A stretch of DNA of 64,000 nucleotides from an uncultured Sphingorhabdus sp. (GTDB lineage: Bacteria; Pseudomonadota; Alphaproteobacteria; Sphingomonadales; Sphingomonadaceae). The position numbers and the translations under genes were made by a program. The notes beneath the pieces are model-generated. The model was not told the origin of the DNA and made no database searches. It saw only the letters and a program-made list of their open reading frames with translations. The stretch lies in assembly GCA_937873665.1 (NCBI GenBank), contig CALMYW010000394.1, positions 248,001 to 312,000 of the forward strand. The letters are read 5' to 3'. Below are positions 45,448 through 57,054 of this stretch, piece after piece (within the stretch, counting starts at the first letter, position 1; the number at the start of each line of letters is the position of its first letter).

Positions 45448-46343
45448 TTCGCTTTTCCCACTCTTTGAATTTCCCAATGCAGGTCGATGCCTGATTTTGC
45501 CTTCACGCGCCGACGGACTTCTTCACCCAGTTCCTCGATATCGGCACTGGTGGCATCGCCGGTGTTGATGAGGAAATTGGTGTGCTTTTCCGAAACCTGC
45601 GCACCGCCGATTTGCAAGCCACGACAACCCGCTTCATCGACAAGTTGCCAGGCCTTCCCGCCATCTGGATTTTTGAATGTCGACCCACCGGTTTTCGACC
45701 GAAGCGGTTGCGAAGCCTCGCGGCTGGCCGAGATGCGGTCCATCTCGGTCTGGATGGCTTCAGGCTCGCCGGGCCTCCCGCGAAAACGTGCGCCGACGAC
45801 AATGGCGCCTTGGGGCAATTCGCTATGGCGATAGCTGTAGTGCAGTTGCTCTACCGGCAAGGTCACCAGATCGCCATTACGCAAAACCACGTCGCAATCG
45901 ACGAGGATATCCTTCACCTCGCCACCATAGGCGCCGCCGTTCATCCGGACAAAACCGCCGACGGTGCCGGGGATCGAGCGAAGGAATTCCATGCCGGCAA
46001 TGCCATTGTCGCGCGCGGTGGAGGAAACGAGGATCCCACTTGCCCCTGCCCCGCAATCGAGCGTTACTTCATCAACCTTGGAAACCTTGGCAAAAGCTTT
46101 GCCCAGCCGGACGACCACGCCCGGCACACCGCCATCGCGGACGATCAGGTTCGAACCCAGACCCAGCGCCATTACTGGGACAGCGGGATCGAGGGCGTAG
46201 AGGAAATCGGCCAGATCCTTGGCATCGGCAGGCTCGAACAGCCATTCCGCTGAACCGCCGCTCTTAAACCACACGAGTGGCGCAAGCGGCGCATCATGCG
46301 TCAGCTTTCCACGCACCGGAGGCAAGGCGTAGCAAACGCTCAT
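45444..46343 (-). CDS. murB: UDP-N-acetylenolpyruvoylglucosamine reductase
   Basis: FAD enzyme that reduces the enolpyruvyl group to form UDP-MurNAc. It has 299 residues from the ATG at 46343, which overlaps the murC stop (ATGA). FAD-binding '[19 protein letters not shown]' and '[20 protein letters not shown]' are present with the C-terminal '[19 protein letters not shown]', shortened. The length fits type II-like MurB proteins of alphaproteobacteria. Confidence 0.94.
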   Translation of the reverse strand: MSVCYALPPVRGKLTHDAPLAPLVWFKSGGSAEWLFEPADAKDLADFLYALDPAVPVMALGLGSNLIVRDGGVPGVVVRLGKAFAKVSKVDEVTLDCGAGASGILVSSTARDNGIAGMEFLRSIPGTVGGFVRMNGGAYGGEVKDILVDCDVVLRNGDLVTLPVEQLHYSYRHSELPQGAIVVGARFRGRPGEPEAIQTEMDRISASREASQPLRSKTGGSTFKNPDGGKAWQLVDEAGCRGLQIGGAQVSEKHTNFLINTGDATSADIEELGEEVRRRVKAKSGIDLHWEIQRVGKAK

Positions 46344-47746
46344 CCACGCGCCTTTTTGATTGCCTCGGCCAGCCCTGCGGCCCATTTGGTGATATCGCCC
46401 GCACCGAGGCACACGACCAGATCGCCTTCGCGGGTGGTATCAGCCAATTCCTTCGCCAATGCCTCAGCGCTTTCAATTTCCTGCGCATTATGGTGCCCGC
46501 GCCGTTTGATCTTGCCGACCAGTTCGGCACTGGAAACGCCTTCGATCGGCGCTTCGCCCGCCGCATAGACGGGGGTGATATAAACTGTGTCGGCGTCGTT
46601 AAAGGCGGTAGCGAAATCTTCCATCAGATTGCCGAGGCGCGAATAGCGGTGCGGCTGGCACACCGCGATGACGCGGCCTTTGACGCCTTCGCGTGCGGCC
46701 GACAGTACAGCGCGGATTTCGACCGGATGGTGGCCATAATCGTCAATGATGGTGACACCGTCGACTTCGCCCACCTTGGTGAAGCGCCGTTTGACGCCGC
46801 CAAATTTTGCGAAACCGGCTTGCACCTGCTCGTCGCTCATCCCGCGTTCGAGGCCGACCGCGATAGCCGCAAGTGCATTCTGCACATTATGGCGCCCCGA
46901 CATCGGCAGGAACACGTCCGCAATCTCGCGCTTGCTGCCATCGCGCGCACGGATCACAACATCAAAGGTATTGCCGCCGAGTTCGGGGCGGACATTGTCC
47001 GCACGCACATCGGCTTGCGCTGAAAAACCGTAGGTCAGGATGCGACGGTCGCGGATGCGCGGGATGATCGCCTGCACTTCGGGATGGTCGAGGCAAAGGA
47101 TCGCTACGCCGTAGAAGGGGACATTTTCTATGAATTCGATATAGGCAGCCTTGGCCGTATCGAAATCGCCATAGTGGTCGAGATGTTCGGGATCGATATT
47201 GGTGACCACCGCGATGGTGCCATCGAGACGCAGGAAGCTGCCATCGCTTTCGTCGGCCTCTACGACCATCCAGTCGCTGTCGCCTAGACGCGCGTTCGAG
47301 CCATAATTGTTGATGATGCCGCCATTGATCACCGTCGGATCGAGCCCGCCGGCATCGAGCATCGCGGCGATCAGCGAGGTTGTGGTGGTCTTGCCATGCG
47401 TGCCTGCAACGGCGACTGTATATTTCAGCCGCATCAGTTCGGCGAGCATTTCCGCCCGACGCACCAGCGGGATACGGCGTTCGAGTGCGGCCTCTACTTC
47501 CGGATTACCGCGCTTCACTGCCGTCGACGTCACCACCACGGCCGCATCGCCGAGATTTTCAGCGGCATGGCCGATCATCACCTTGATGCCGCGACTGCGC
47601 AGCCCTTCGATCACATAGCCCTCGGCAATGTCGCTGCCCTGCACCGAATAGCCGAGATTGTGCATCACCTCGGCAATGCCGGACATGCCGATGCCGCCGA
47701 TACCGACGAAATGGATGGTGCCGATGTCGGTGCCAACACCCTTCAT
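46340..47746 (-). CDS. murC: UDP-N-acetylmuramate-L-alanine ligase
   Basis: Adds L-Ala to UDP-MurNAc, the first stem residue. It has 468 residues with the N-terminal Rossmann '[16 protein letters not shown]', the P-loop 'GTHGKTTTT' at 115-123 and the '[14 protein letters not shown]' segment. Start and stop both overlap neighbours by four bases (ATGA with murG and murB). Confidence 0.96.
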   Translation of the reverse strand: MKGVGTDIGTIHFVGIGGIGMSGIAEVMHNLGYSVQGSDIAEGYVIEGLRSRGIKVMIGHAAENLGDAAVVVTSTAVKRGNPEVEAALERRIPLVRRAEMLAELMRLKYTVAVAGTHGKTTTTSLIAAMLDAGGLDPTVINGGIINNYGSNARLGDSDWMVVEADESDGSFLRLDGTIAVVTNIDPEHLDHYGDFDTAKAAYIEFIENVPFYGVAILCLDHPEVQAIIPRIRDRRILTYGFSAQADVRADNVRPELGGNTFDVVIRARDGSKREIADVFLPMSGRHNVQNALAAIAVGLERGMSDEQVQAGFAKFGGVKRRFTKVGEVDGVTIIDDYGHHPVEIRAVLSAAREGVKGRVIAVCQPHRYSRLGNLMEDFATAFNDADTVYITPVYAAGEAPIEGVSSAELVGKIKRRGHHNAQEIESAEALAKELADTTREGDLVVCLGAGDITKWAAGLAEAIKKARG

Positions 47747-48927
47747 GAAACTGCTTTCCGTGCGAGGGCCGGCTCGGCGCTGCCAAAGCCAAGGCCAGAT
47801 TGTTCTTTGGTGGTCAAAGTCTGCATCAGCGGCGCGCGACCGAAGGATTCAACCAAATCGGCAAGATCATGCACGGCATCCGGGCGGCCGCAGCTTTTGG
47901 CAGCGCGTGCCGCATTTTCCAGCGTTTCAGGGATCAGTGCCATTTTCTGGATTTGCTTGGCCAACTCCACCGGCGTGAATGCCGACTGCTTGATCGCGCG
48001 TGCACCACCCGCCTTCACCATCTCGCTGACATTGAACGCCTGGTGGTTGTCCATCGCGGATGGCAGCGGGATCAGGATTGCAGGACGACCTGCGCAAGTC
48101 AGTTCGGCGATGGTCGATGCCCCTGCCCGCCCGATCACCAGATGCGACCAGCCAAGCCTTTCGGGGAAATCCTCGAGATAGGTGGCAAGCTGGGCCGGTA
48201 TCTGGTGGTCCGCATATATTTTACGCACGGTTTCAAGGTCTTCGGCGCGGCATTGCTGGGTGACTTGTAAGCGACGGCGCAGATTGAGCGGCAGGCGCGC
48301 CAATGCGTCAGGTACGACTTCGGACAGGATCGACGCGCCTTGGCTGCCACCCGTCACCAGCACGCGGAACACGCCATCCTCGATAAAGGGCGGAAATGGC
48401 TCGTCGCGCAGCGCGATGACTTCTGCGCGCACCGGATTGCCAACCAGATGCACCTTGGCCTGATAGCCGGGCTTCACCCGTTGCACATCGGGATAGGCCG
48501 TGGCAATCGCGTTCACCTTGCCAGCCACCAGCCGGTTCACACGGCCGAGAACAGCGTTCTGCTCGTGAATGATTGTCGGCACTTTATTCGCAAAGGCCGC
48601 GAGCAAGGCAGGCAGCGCCGGATAACCGCCAAATCCGACCACCGCGGTCGGGTCGAATTCGTTGAACAGCTCTCGCGCCATCGCCCGCCCGCGCCAGATG
48701 TTACGTGCCGCCGCCAGCCATCCTCGCGGCCCACCTGCTACGCGGCCTGCGGGCATGATGTGCATTTCCATGTCCTCGGGGCAGCCGGGAATGGTCGAAC
48801 CACGATTATCGGTGATCAGCGCAACCTGGTGCCCGCGGCGCATCAATTCGGCACCCAAGGCATAGGCCGGGATGATATGGCCGCCAGTGCCGCCTGCGGC
48901 GAGAACGAAATTGCGCGATACGCTCAT
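47743..48927 (-). CDS. murG: N-acetylglucosaminyl transferase MurG
   Basis: Peripheral inner membrane glycosyltransferase that adds GlcNAc to lipid I, making lipid II. It has 394 residues, somewhat long owing to a C-terminal tail past the usual end ('[17 protein letters not shown]'). Signatures '[17 protein letters not shown]', '[16 protein letters not shown]' and '[20 protein letters not shown]' are present. Starts two bases after ftsW, the only non-overlapping junction between mraZ and ftsA. Confidence 0.96.
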   Translation of the reverse strand: MSVSRNFVLAAGGTGGHIIPAYALGAELMRRGHQVALITDNRGSTIPGCPEDMEMHIMPAGRVAGGPRGWLAAARNIWRGRAMARELFNEFDPTAVVGFGGYPALPALLAAFANKVPTIIHEQNAVLGRVNRLVAGKVNAIATAYPDVQRVKPGYQAKVHLVGNPVRAEVIALRDEPFPPFIEDGVFRVLVTGGSQGASILSEVVPDALARLPLNLRRRLQVTQQCRAEDLETVRKIYADHQIPAQLATYLEDFPERLGWSHLVIGRAGASTIAELTCAGRPAILIPLPSAMDNHQAFNVSEMVKAGGARAIKQSAFTPVELAKQIQKMALIPETLENAARAAKSCGRPDAVHDLADLVESFGRAPLMQTLTTKEQSGLGFGSAEPALARKAVS

Positions 48928-48929
48928 TT

Positions 48930-50153
48930 CTAACGCCCATTCCCGATATAGGGTGACTGGTCAAGGAAAGGGTTACGCCGCGTCAATGCGAGCATCAATC
49001 CGCAGCACAAACACAAAGCCAATGTCGAAGATCCGCCATAGCTGATGAAAGGCAGTGTCATGCCTTTTGACGGGAATATACCAAGATTGACCGCGATATT
49101 GATCATCGCCTGCCCGCAAAACTGCGCGGCAAGGCCAGTGACCGCGAGCAGGATGAACTGGTCCTGCTCATCAAGCATGCGGATAACCACGCGGACGAGG
49201 ATTGCGAAGAACAGCACGGCGATCACCATGCAGGCGAGCAGCCCGAACTCCTCACCCACGACCGAGAAGATATAGTCGGTATGCGCTTCGGGCAGCGCGA
49301 ATTTGCGGGTGCCAAGGCCGGGACCGGTTCCGACGAAGCCGCCTGCGGTCAGCGTCGCCATCGCCAGCTTATCGTGCGTGATGCCTTCGGTGCCGAATAT
49401 CCACGCGTCGATGCGCTGCTGCGCGACCGGATAGAAATTATAGGCGGCGATGATGCCAACAAGGCCGCCGACGGCGCTCGACCAAAGCAGCTTGGCCTGC
49501 ACACCTGAAACCATCATCAGTGCGAACCATATCCCGCAGAAAAGGATCGTTTGGCCAAGGTCAGGTTGCAGCATCAACAATCCACAGATCAGCGCGGTAA
49601 AGCCCATGGTGATAATCCGCACCGGCAAGGTCGGGTCACGCTGCCGCCAGCTGATGATCCACGCCATGGTTACGGCATAGCAAGGCTTCAGAAATTCCGA
49701 CGGCTGGAAGCTGGCAGGGCCAAGGCCAAACCAGCGCTGCGATCCGTTCACTTCCTTGCCGAGGATTGGTACCAGCAGAAGCAACAGCAGGAAGACGCAA
49801 AAGCCGCCAAGCGCGATGCGTTTCGCCTGTTCACGCGGATACATTGAAATGACGAACATGAACGGCACGCCGAGCGCCACCCAGGCCAGCTGCTTGTAGA
49901 AGAAGTAGAGCGGGCTGAGCGATTCCGTGTCGGTCGAAAGGCGACGCGCGGTAGCGGGCGAACCTGCCGCAACTGCAATCAGACCGATAGCGATAAGAAC
50001 GAGAAAGAGCGACAACAGCACACGATCCAGTTCCCAGAACCAGATGCTCAGCGGTGATCGATCCCCCCGCCCCAGCCGGTTCGAAAGATCGCGCTTGCCG
50101 CCAAATCCCGGCGGCAGGCTGTTCCCGTTACCTTTCAATATGCCCAACATCAC
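48930..50153 (-). CDS. ftsW: Septal peptidoglycan polymerase FtsW
   Basis: SEDS-family glycosyltransferase of the division site, working with FtsI. It has 407 residues and about ten membrane helices, with the conserved 'GSQRWFGLGPASFQPSEFLK' loop (shortened), 'VVGEEFGLLACMVI' and 'NLGIFPSKGMTLPFISYGGSS'. The N-terminal 40 residues are polar. The GTG at 50153 overlaps the murD stop (GTGA); the ATG one codon later would give TGATG, equally suited. Confidence 0.95.
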   Translation of the reverse strand: MMLGILKGNGNSLPPGFGGKRDLSNRLGRGDRSPLSIWFWELDRVLLSLFLVLIAIGLIAVAAGSPATARRLSTDTESLSPLYFFYKQLAWVALGVPFMFVISMYPREQAKRIALGGFCVFLLLLLLVPILGKEVNGSQRWFGLGPASFQPSEFLKPCYAVTMAWIISWRQRDPTLPVRIITMGFTALICGLLMLQPDLGQTILFCGIWFALMMVSGVQAKLLWSSAVGGLVGIIAAYNFYPVAQQRIDAWIFGTEGITHDKLAMATLTAGGFVGTGPGLGTRKFALPEAHTDYIFSVVGEEFGLLACMVIAVLFFAILVRVVIRMLDEQDQFILLAVTGLAAQFCGQAMINIAVNLGIFPSKGMTLPFISYGGSSTLALCLCCGLMLALTRRNPFLDQSPYIGNGR

Positions 50154-51439
50154 GTCCCCCTGTCGCGCAATGCAGCCACTATCTCCCGGAAACTGTCGCC
50201 CCGGTGTTCGAAATCGCGAAATTCGTCAAAGGATGCACAGGCCGGGGAGAGCAACACTGCCTCTCCCGCCTTCGCCGCGCCTGCCGCGGCAAATGTTGCA
50301 TCGCGCAGCTTGGGATAGACTGTCACGTCCACCTTGCCTTGCAGGATAGCCGCAAGCTTCGCGCCATCTTCGCCAAATGCATAAGCCGCACGCACATTTG
50401 CGATTTGCGGCAGGCAGGCATCCAGATCTTCACCCTTTGCCTGACCGCCGAGCAGCCAATGGATCGCCGGATAGGCGCCCAATGCGGGTGCCGTCGAGGT
50501 TGGGTTGGTCGCCTTGCTGTCGTTGACATACAGCACGCCGTCCACCTCACCCAAACGTTCCATCCGATGTGCAAGGCCCGGATAGGTAGCAAGCCCGCGC
50601 TCGATCGTTTCGGCGTCCAATCCAATCGCCTCGCACGCGGCGATTGCACAGGCGACATTTTGCGCATTGTGCGGCCCCTGCAAAGAGGGCCAGCGCGACT
50701 GGTCTTTGATGTCGCTGGCGTGCACACGGCGGAGGCGATGGTGGATGCGGCTGGCAATCATCCGGCACGGATCATCGTCAGCCGTTATCACCGAAACCTT
50801 GTCGGCATGCTGCATGTGGAACAGCCGCTCTTTGGCCGCAGCATAATCAAGGAAGCTGTCATAGCGATCGAGATGATCGGGGGTGATGTTGGTGAGCACC
50901 GCGACGTCGCAATCAAGGCTGTGCGTCAGGTCGATCTGATAGCTCGACAGTTCGAGGACATAGACCCCGCCTGCGGGCAAAGGCTGCTGCGAGAGGATTG
51001 GTAAGCCGATATTCCCGCCCATGAGCGAAGGCAGCCCAGCGGTCTGCATCATGTGATGGAGCAAGGCGGTTGTGGTCGATTTGCCATTGGTTCCGGTGAT
51101 GCCGATGACCTTGTGCGGCGGCAGCGATGGGCGGGCGAGTGCGAACAGTTCGATATCGCCGATGATCGGCACATTGGCATCACGCGCCTTGTTGGCAATC
51201 GGATGGGTATTGAGCGGCACGCCGGGCGACAATACCAGTCCGTCAAAACCGGCAAGATCGATTTCCATCGGATCGGCAAAGTTGACGTCGCCTTCGACCT
51301 GCGCCCGTGCTTCTTCCTTGCTATCCCAGGCGGTCACGTCCGCCCCGCTCGCGACAAGGCTGCGCACAGTAGCAAGGCCCGACCTTGCGAGGCCGAGCAC
51401 TGCATAGCGTTTGCCGCGAAAGGCGTCGGATGTGATCAT
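50150..51439 (-). CDS. murD: UDP-N-acetylmuramoylalanine-D-glutamate ligase
   Basis: Adds D-Glu to UDP-MurNAc-L-Ala. From the ATG at 51439 it has 429 residues, starting '[21 protein letters not shown]', given in part; the start overlaps the mraY stop (ATGA), and longer in-frame starts would lie inside mraY. P-loop '[12 protein letters not shown]' at residues 113-124 and '[16 protein letters not shown]' are present. Confidence 0.95.
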   Translation of the reverse strand: MITSDAFRGKRYAVLGLARSGLATVRSLVASGADVTAWDSKEEARAQVEGDVNFADPMEIDLAGFDGLVLSPGVPLNTHPIANKARDANVPIIGDIELFALARPSLPPHKVIGITGTNGKSTTTALLHHMMQTAGLPSLMGGNIGLPILSQQPLPAGGVYVLELSSYQIDLTHSLDCDVAVLTNITPDHLDRYDSFLDYAAAKERLFHMQHADKVSVITADDDPCRMIASRIHHRLRRVHASDIKDQSRWPSLQGPHNAQNVACAIAACEAIGLDAETIERGLATYPGLAHRMERLGEVDGVLYVNDSKATNPTSTAPALGAYPAIHWLLGGQAKGEDLDACLPQIANVRAAYAFGEDGAKLAAILQGKVDVTVYPKLRDATFAAAGAAKAGEAVLLSPACASFDEFRDFEHRGDSFREIVAALRDRGT

Positions 51440-52506
51440 CTGAGCTTGAGTGTCGCCAATCCTGCAAGAGCGAGTACGAAGGAGATGATCCAGAAACGGA
51501 TCACAACCGTCGATTCTGGCCAACCCAACTGTTCGAAATGGTGATGGATCGGCGCCATGCGGAACACCCGCTTTCCGGTGCGCTTGAACCAGAAAACCTG
51601 GATGATCACCGACAGCGCCTCAACCACAAACAGGCCGCCGATGATGGCGAGTACAAATTCATGGTGCGCAACAACGGCTATGGCACCCAGCGTACCGCCT
51701 AACGCAAGGCTTCCCGTGTCACCCATGAACACCGCAGCAGGCGGTGCGTTGAACCATAGGAAGGCAAGTCCGGCCCCGATGATTGCACCGCACAATATCG
51801 CCAGATCGCCCGCACCGAGGATGAACGGCACGCCGAGATAATCGGCATATTTGGCATTGCCCACCAGATAGGCAATCAACATGAAAGCCAGCGAAGCGAT
51901 GATGACCGGCATGGTCGCCAGCCCGTCCAGACCGTCGGTCAGGTTCACCGCATTTCCGAAGGCAACGATAACAAATGCGCCGAAAATGATGTACCAATAG
52001 CCAAGGTCGACGACCGGTCCGTTGATGAAGGGAAAGTAGAGTTTTCCGCCCGATTGATGCACAATCAACGCCACCGCCGCCCCGGCGATCAGAAATTCCA
52101 GAAGCAAGCGGACCTTGCCGGAAACCCCCGCCGTGCTGCGTTTCTTCACCTTGTCATAGTCATCCATGAAGCCGACGAGACCGAAACCGAGCATCACCAC
52201 AATGCACGCCCAGACATAGCTGTTGGTCAGATCCATCCAGAGCAGCATCGATATTGCAATTGACGTCAGTATCATCAGACCGCCCATGGTCGGGGTACCG
52301 ACCTTGGCAAGATGCGTCTGCGGACCATCCGAGCGGATTGGTTGCCCCTTACCTTGGCGCACACGGAGCATACTGATGAAACGCGGACCGATGATCAGGC
52401 CGATCAGAAAGGCGGTTCCGACTGCTGCGCCTGAACGGAAAGTGAGATAACGAAACAGGTTCAGAAAACCCGCAAAGTCAAAATATTGCGCGAGCCAATA
52501 AAACAT
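51436..52506 (-). CDS. mraY: Phospho-N-acetylmuramoyl-pentapeptide transferase
   Basis: Membrane enzyme that moves phospho-MurNAc-pentapeptide to undecaprenyl phosphate, giving lipid I. It has 356 residues and about ten helices. Conserved segments are '[12 protein letters not shown]', '[13 protein letters not shown]', '[12 protein letters not shown]' and '[12 protein letters not shown]', carrying the catalytic Asp and His residues. Start at 52506 overlaps the murF stop by one base (TGATG); a TTG one codon earlier is less likely. Confidence 0.96.
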   Translation of the reverse strand: MFYWLAQYFDFAGFLNLFRYLTFRSGAAVGTAFLIGLIIGPRFISMLRVRQGKGQPIRSDGPQTHLAKVGTPTMGGLMILTSIAISMLLWMDLTNSYVWACIVVMLGFGLVGFMDDYDKVKKRSTAGVSGKVRLLLEFLIAGAAVALIVHQSGGKLYFPFINGPVVDLGYWYIIFGAFVIVAFGNAVNLTDGLDGLATMPVIIASLAFMLIAYLVGNAKYADYLGVPFILGAGDLAILCGAIIGAGLAFLWFNAPPAAVFMGDTGSLALGGTLGAIAVVAHHEFVLAIIGGLFVVEALSVIIQVFWFKRTGKRVFRMAPIHHHFEQLGWPESTVVIRFWIISFVLALAGLATLKLR

Positions 52507-53894
52507 CAATCCCCTCCGCCGAGTAGTGCCTCGACCACCGCGGAAAGTCCCACGGAATTCGACCCTTTTATCAATATCGCATCACCGCCGCGCACTTCGC
52601 TGCGAAGCCGCTGGGACGCTTCGGCAACCGAGGCGCAATGCGCGAATTTGTCGGCCCATGCAATGTCAGCAGACAACGCTTCGGCGAGCGGAGCCATCTC
52701 TTCACCGACAAGCAGCAACCAGTCGACCTGCGCCGACTCTATTGGCTCGCGAAGCGCGGTATGGAACTTGGCCGACTGTTCGCCCAATTCCTTCATCGCA
52801 CCCAAGACAGCAATCCGCCGGTCCGCCGTCGCATTGCCGAGCCCTGCCAACGTCGCCGTCATGGAGGCGGGATTGGCGTTATAGCTTTCATCGATTACCA
52901 GAGCTTCGCCGCCCGCCACGGCCAGACGATGCCGTGCACCGCGCCCTTTCAGGCCGTCCATATCGGCAAGTGCGAGTCCGGCAACCGCAAGATCAGCCCC
53001 GACTGCCTGAACAGCCGCCAAAACTGCAAGCGAGTTTGCCACCCAATGATCTCCGGGTTGCGACACCTCATATTGCAACATTGCGCCGTGCAATTTTGCC
53101 GTAATCAGGCTGCCACCATTGGCGCTCGCCAGATGGTCAATACAGCGGACATCGGCGCTGTCCGAAAATCCGAAACTGATGATTTCTGCCGCATATTTTT
53201 CGGCATGCTTGCGCAAACGGTCAAAATGCGGGCTGTCTGCCGGAAGAATGGCTACGCCGCCCGGTTCAAGACCTTCGAAAATTTCCGCCTTGGCATCTGC
53301 TATGCGGACTTCACTGCCGAAATGCTCAATGTGCGCAGGGGCAATTGTCGTAACGATGGCGACATGTGGACGAACAAACTGTGTTAGCACCGCCAGCTCA
53401 CCTTCATGGTTCATGCCCATTTCAAACACGCCATATTCGGTCTCACGCGGCATGCGAGCGAGGCTCAGCGGGACACCGACATGGTTGTTATAGCTTTTGA
53501 CCGAACGGTGCGCCTTGCCCGGCCTGCAACGCTCGAGCGCTGCAAAAAGCGCCTCCTTGGTACCGGTCTTTCCTGCAGAGCCGGTGACACCAACAATCTT
53601 GGCGTCAACCCGTTGGCGCGAGGCCATGCCAAGCTGTTCGAGGGCGCGCATTGTGTCGAGTACGAGGATGTGCGGGCCATCAACCGCTGTGCTGACCACT
53701 GCACCGCTCGCTCCGCTTGCAAAGGCTTGCGCGACGAAACGATGGCCATCCGCCTGCTCGCCCTTCATCGCAAAGAACAGATCGCCCGGGCCAATTTCGC
53801 GCGAGTCAAAGGCGACGCCGCCACATTCGAAATCTGCACTGGCCGTGCCGCCGGTTGCGGCCACAATTTCGGCTGACGTCCAAAGCGGGCTCAT
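52506..53894 (-). CDS. murF: UDP-N-acetylmuramoyl-tripeptide-D-alanyl-D-alanine ligase
   Basis: Adds the D-Ala-D-Ala made by DdlB to the tripeptide. From the ATG at 53894 it has 462 residues; the start overlaps the murE stop (ATGA), and one codon group further upstream is not needed. P-loop '[11 protein letters not shown]' at 103-113, '[14 protein letters not shown]' and '[13 protein letters not shown]' mark the family. In the P-loop the frequent Asn-Gly before Lys is Ala-Gly, common in MurF. Confidence 0.95.
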   Translation of the reverse strand: MSPLWTSAEIVAATGGTASADFECGGVAFDSREIGPGDLFFAMKGEQADGHRFVAQAFASGASGAVVSTAVDGPHILVLDTMRALEQLGMASRQRVDAKIVGVTGSAGKTGTKEALFAALERCRPGKAHRSVKSYNNHVGVPLSLARMPRETEYGVFEMGMNHEGELAVLTQFVRPHVAIVTTIAPAHIEHFGSEVRIADAKAEIFEGLEPGGVAILPADSPHFDRLRKHAEKYAAEIISFGFSDSADVRCIDHLASANGGSLITAKLHGAMLQYEVSQPGDHWVANSLAVLAAVQAVGADLAVAGLALADMDGLKGRGARHRLAVAGGEALVIDESYNANPASMTATLAGLGNATADRRIAVLGAMKELGEQSAKFHTALREPIESAQVDWLLLVGEEMAPLAEALSADIAWADKFAHCASVAEASQRLRSEVRGGDAILIKGSNSVGLSAVVEALLGGGD

Positions 53895-55318
53895 GCCGCG
53901 CACTCCCGCGCTACTTCGACATCGTCGAACGGATAAGTCTTGTCGCCAATAATCTGGCCGACTTCATGCCCCTTCCCCGCAATCATCACGATATCGTCAG
54001 CGGCCGCCTGCCGGATGGCTTCGGTAATAGCTTCCCGCCGGTCCCCAATGTCGAGTGCGCCAGGCGCACCCGAAAGGACTTGCCGACGGATCTCCGCTGG
54101 GTCTTCGGTACGCGGATTATCATCGGTGACGATGACGATATCCGCGTCGCGGGTCGCAATCTCGCCCATGATAGGGCGCTTGCCGGCATCCCGATCACCA
54201 CCCGCGCCGAAAGCAACGATGAGTTTGCCCTTGGTGTGCGGGCGTAGTGCGGCAATAGCTGCCTCGAGTCCGTCGGGGGTATGTGCGTAGTCGACATAAA
54301 CGGGTGCCCCGCTACGGCTGATGGCCGCGCGCTCGAGCCTACCCCGGACCGGCTGCAACCGCGCCAGATTTGCGACGACTTCCTCGGCATCGCAGCCGCT
54401 GGCAATCGCTATACCAGCCGATACCAGCGTATTGGCTGCCTGATAGGCACCAATTAGCGGCAGTTTGACCTTGCTGGCTTCGCCCTGAATCGAAATTTCC
54501 AGCGTCTGGCCAAGTTGGGTGGGCTCACGCGATATCAGCTTGATACCCTGCCCTTGGGTGCCGACCGTAATCAGCCGTAAGGGGCGGGCCTTGGCGCGGG
54601 CTATGACCTTTTCGGACCATTCATCATCTGCCCAGATGACGGCGGTGGCATTCTCGGTCGCGACCTCATCAAACAGTCGCATCTTGGCCTCGAAATACGC
54701 ATCCATAGTACCGTGGTAATCAAGATGATCGCGACTTAAGTTACTAAAGGCGACAACCTGTACAGGCACACCTGCAATGCGATATTGGTCAAGGCCGTGG
54801 CTCGATGCCTCGAATATCGCGTGGGTCACGCCTTCGCGTTCCAACCCCGCCATGTTCGACAGGAAGGTAACGATGTCCGGCGTAGTCAGGCCGGTGCGCA
54901 CCTGCTCATCTGCAGTGGTAATCCCCAATGTGCCAATTGACGCTGCGCTATGGCCGGACATGCGCCACAATTGACGGGTCAGCTCAACAGTGGAGGTTTT
55001 GCCGTTCGTTCCCGTAATGGCGGCAACATGCGCAGGAAATGGCGCATAGAAACGCGAGGCAATCGCCGCAAAAGCCTTGCGCGGATTGTCGTCGGCAATG
55101 TGGATCGCGCCTATCACTTTTGCCTCGGGCCGCGCGACAACAGCGATAGCACCCGCCTCTATCGCCGCCGGAATAAAATCCTCGCCGTTGAACGCAGCCC
55201 CCTGGAACGCGCCGAATATAGTGCCGGGCGCGACTTTGCGGTTATCGATGGCAAATCCGGTTACGCGCGTCGAGCCGGCATCTCCCGCCAGCTCGCCAAC
55301 CAGGCTGTCGAGGCGCAT
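53891..55318 (-). CDS. murE: UDP-MurNAc-L-Ala-D-Glu-meso-DAP ligase
   Basis: Adds meso-diaminopimelate to the stem peptide. From the ATG at 55318 it has 475 residues; the start overlaps the ftsI stop by one base. P-loop 'ITGTNGKTSTVELT' begins at residue 101. The 'DDNPRTEDP' motif near the C-terminus is the one associated with meso-DAP rather than L-Lys, in line with dapB and dapE in this window. Confidence 0.96.
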   Translation of the reverse strand: MRLDSLVGELAGDAGSTRVTGFAIDNRKVAPGTIFGAFQGAAFNGEDFIPAAIEAGAIAVVARPEAKVIGAIHIADDNPRKAFAAIASRFYAPFPAHVAAITGTNGKTSTVELTRQLWRMSGHSAASIGTLGITTADEQVRTGLTTPDIVTFLSNMAGLEREGVTHAIFEASSHGLDQYRIAGVPVQVVAFSNLSRDHLDYHGTMDAYFEAKMRLFDEVATENATAVIWADDEWSEKVIARAKARPLRLITVGTQGQGIKLISREPTQLGQTLEISIQGEASKVKLPLIGAYQAANTLVSAGIAIASGCDAEEVVANLARLQPVRGRLERAAISRSGAPVYVDYAHTPDGLEAAIAALRPHTKGKLIVAFGAGGDRDAGKRPIMGEIATRDADIVIVTDDNPRTEDPAEIRRQVLSGAPGALDIGDRREAITEAIRQAAADDIVMIAGKGHEVGQIIGDKTYPFDDVEVARECAA

Positions 55319-57054
55319 CAGGTGCTCCCTTTGGGAGACCAAAGGAGCGGCATCAATTCGGATACATCAACATCGCGATGGGTATCGGGAATTATCCCGA
55401 GTTGCGGACCGATCCGTTCTACCGTGCGCTTGACAATCGGCGCGGCGGTGAAGCCAGCGGTGCGCTGGAAAGAGGTCTCGGTCGAGCCTTTGGGTTCGTC
55501 TACCATAGCAATGATGATATAACGCGGATTATCCATCGGGAAAGCCGCCGCGAAGGTCGAAACGACAAGATTCCGTGCATAACCTCCCGCATTGGGCTTT
55601 TCCGCAGACCCTGTTTTGCCGCCAACGCGATATCCGGGGGCGTCCGCCTTCTTGCCGGTGCCATCGACAACGATCATGCGCAGCAGCTGGCGCATGCGGG
55701 CACTGGTCGCAGCGCTGAAGACGCGGCGACTGACCGGCTTTTGCCCCGGCTTGAATTTTTTGAGTGTTGCCGGGTGCCACATGCCGCCATTGACCATCGC
55801 GCCATAGGCCGAGGCAAGGTGCAACGGCGTCACCGACATGCCATGGCCATAGCCGACAGTCATGGTGGTCAACCGGCCCCAATTTGTCGGCCAAAGCGGG
55901 CGCGAACGCTCCGCCAGCTCGATCGATGGCCGCCGGTCAAATTCCAGATTCCGCGCCATCTGCTCCATTCGTTGCTGGCCCAGATTATCGGCAATCCGCG
56001 CCGTCACGATGTTCGAACTGTGGATCAGTGTTTCCGGAACATTAAGCCACCGACCCGAAGGATGGCTGTCGCGGATTTTAAAGCCCCCGATCGCCAACGG
56101 TGCGGTCGCATCATAGCGAAGTGAAAGATCACGAACGGTCCCGGCATCCAGCGCCGCCGCGACCGTCAGGGGCTTGAAGGTCGACCCAAGCTCAAACACG
56201 CGGTTGGTGACGAAATTGGTCTGGCGGCTGATGGGATAGCGGCCATCTATGATGATCTCCCCATTATCGGGGATGTTGGCGAAAACCGGACGGTTGGGAT
56301 TAAATGACGGCAGGCTGGCCATCGCCAAAACCTCACCTGTGTGCGAATCCAGAATTACGCCAGCTGCGCCCTTGGCATTGGTTGTTTCCATACCGCGGGC
56401 GAGTTCGAGTTCGAGCGCGGCTTGCACCCGCACGTCGATTGACAATTCGACCGGTTTGCCGCGCGTCTCGGGCGCGCGCAGATGCTTGTCCATCACGCGC
56501 TCCATACCGAGCGCACCCTTGCCGTCGCGGCTTACGAAGCCGAGAATATGGGCGCCCAGTTCGTGCTGCGGGTAAAGACGCGTGCTTTCGCGCGGGAATT
56601 CGATGGCGATTTCGCCGAGATCATGGACGGCCCTGACCTCCTCGGGCAATGCACGTTTGCGCAGATATCCAGGGGCTTTGGCGGTCAGCTTCGCGTAGAA
56701 TTCGGCTTCGGGTGTATCAGGAAAGATACGCGCCAGTCCAGCCGCCAACTCCTTGGGATCATTGACCAGATCAGCCGGCTTAACCCAAATCGCATAGCCC
56801 TGAATTGTCCGCGCCAGCGGCGCGCCGTTGCGATCTACAATATCGCCGCGTTCCGGCACAAATTCGCCCGGCGTTGCACCAAAGGCGCGACTGCCTTCGA
56901 ACAGGGCTAGCGTTGCCAGACGCCCAACGATCAACAGCAGGAAGATCGCAAACAGCCCGACCAATATAAGCAACCGCCAGAAAGCAATGGCGGCATGAAC
57001 CTTCGTCGCATTTATTGCATGGCGGCTTTGGGGCCGGACGACGAAGGTGGTCAT
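55318..57054 (-). CDS. ftsI: Septal peptidoglycan transpeptidase FtsI (PBP3)
   Basis: Class B penicillin-binding protein that crosslinks septal peptidoglycan with FtsW. It has 578 residues: short cytoplasmic tail, one membrane helix ('LLILVGLFAIFLLLIVGRLA'), the pedestal domain ('RGDIVDRNGAPLART') and the transpeptidase domain with the nucleophile Ser in 'ELGSTFKPLT', the 'SSN' triad in 'IHSSNIVTA', and 'GGKTGSAEKP'. ATGA overlap with ftsL, TGATG with murE. Confidence 0.96.
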   Translation of the reverse strand: MTTFVVRPQSRHAINATKVHAAIAFWRLLILVGLFAIFLLLIVGRLATLALFEGSRAFGATPGEFVPERGDIVDRNGAPLARTIQGYAIWVKPADLVNDPKELAAGLARIFPDTPEAEFYAKLTAKAPGYLRKRALPEEVRAVHDLGEIAIEFPRESTRLYPQHELGAHILGFVSRDGKGALGMERVMDKHLRAPETRGKPVELSIDVRVQAALELELARGMETTNAKGAAGVILDSHTGEVLAMASLPSFNPNRPVFANIPDNGEIIIDGRYPISRQTNFVTNRVFELGSTFKPLTVAAALDAGTVRDLSLRYDATAPLAIGGFKIRDSHPSGRWLNVPETLIHSSNIVTARIADNLGQQRMEQMARNLEFDRRPSIELAERSRPLWPTNWGRLTTMTVGYGHGMSVTPLHLASAYGAMVNGGMWHPATLKKFKPGQKPVSRRVFSAATSARMRQLLRMIVVDGTGKKADAPGYRVGGKTGSAEKPNAGGYARNLVVSTFAAAFPMDNPRYIIIAMVDEPKGSTETSFQRTAGFTAAPIVKRTVERIGPQLGIIPDTHRDVDVSELMPLLWSPKGST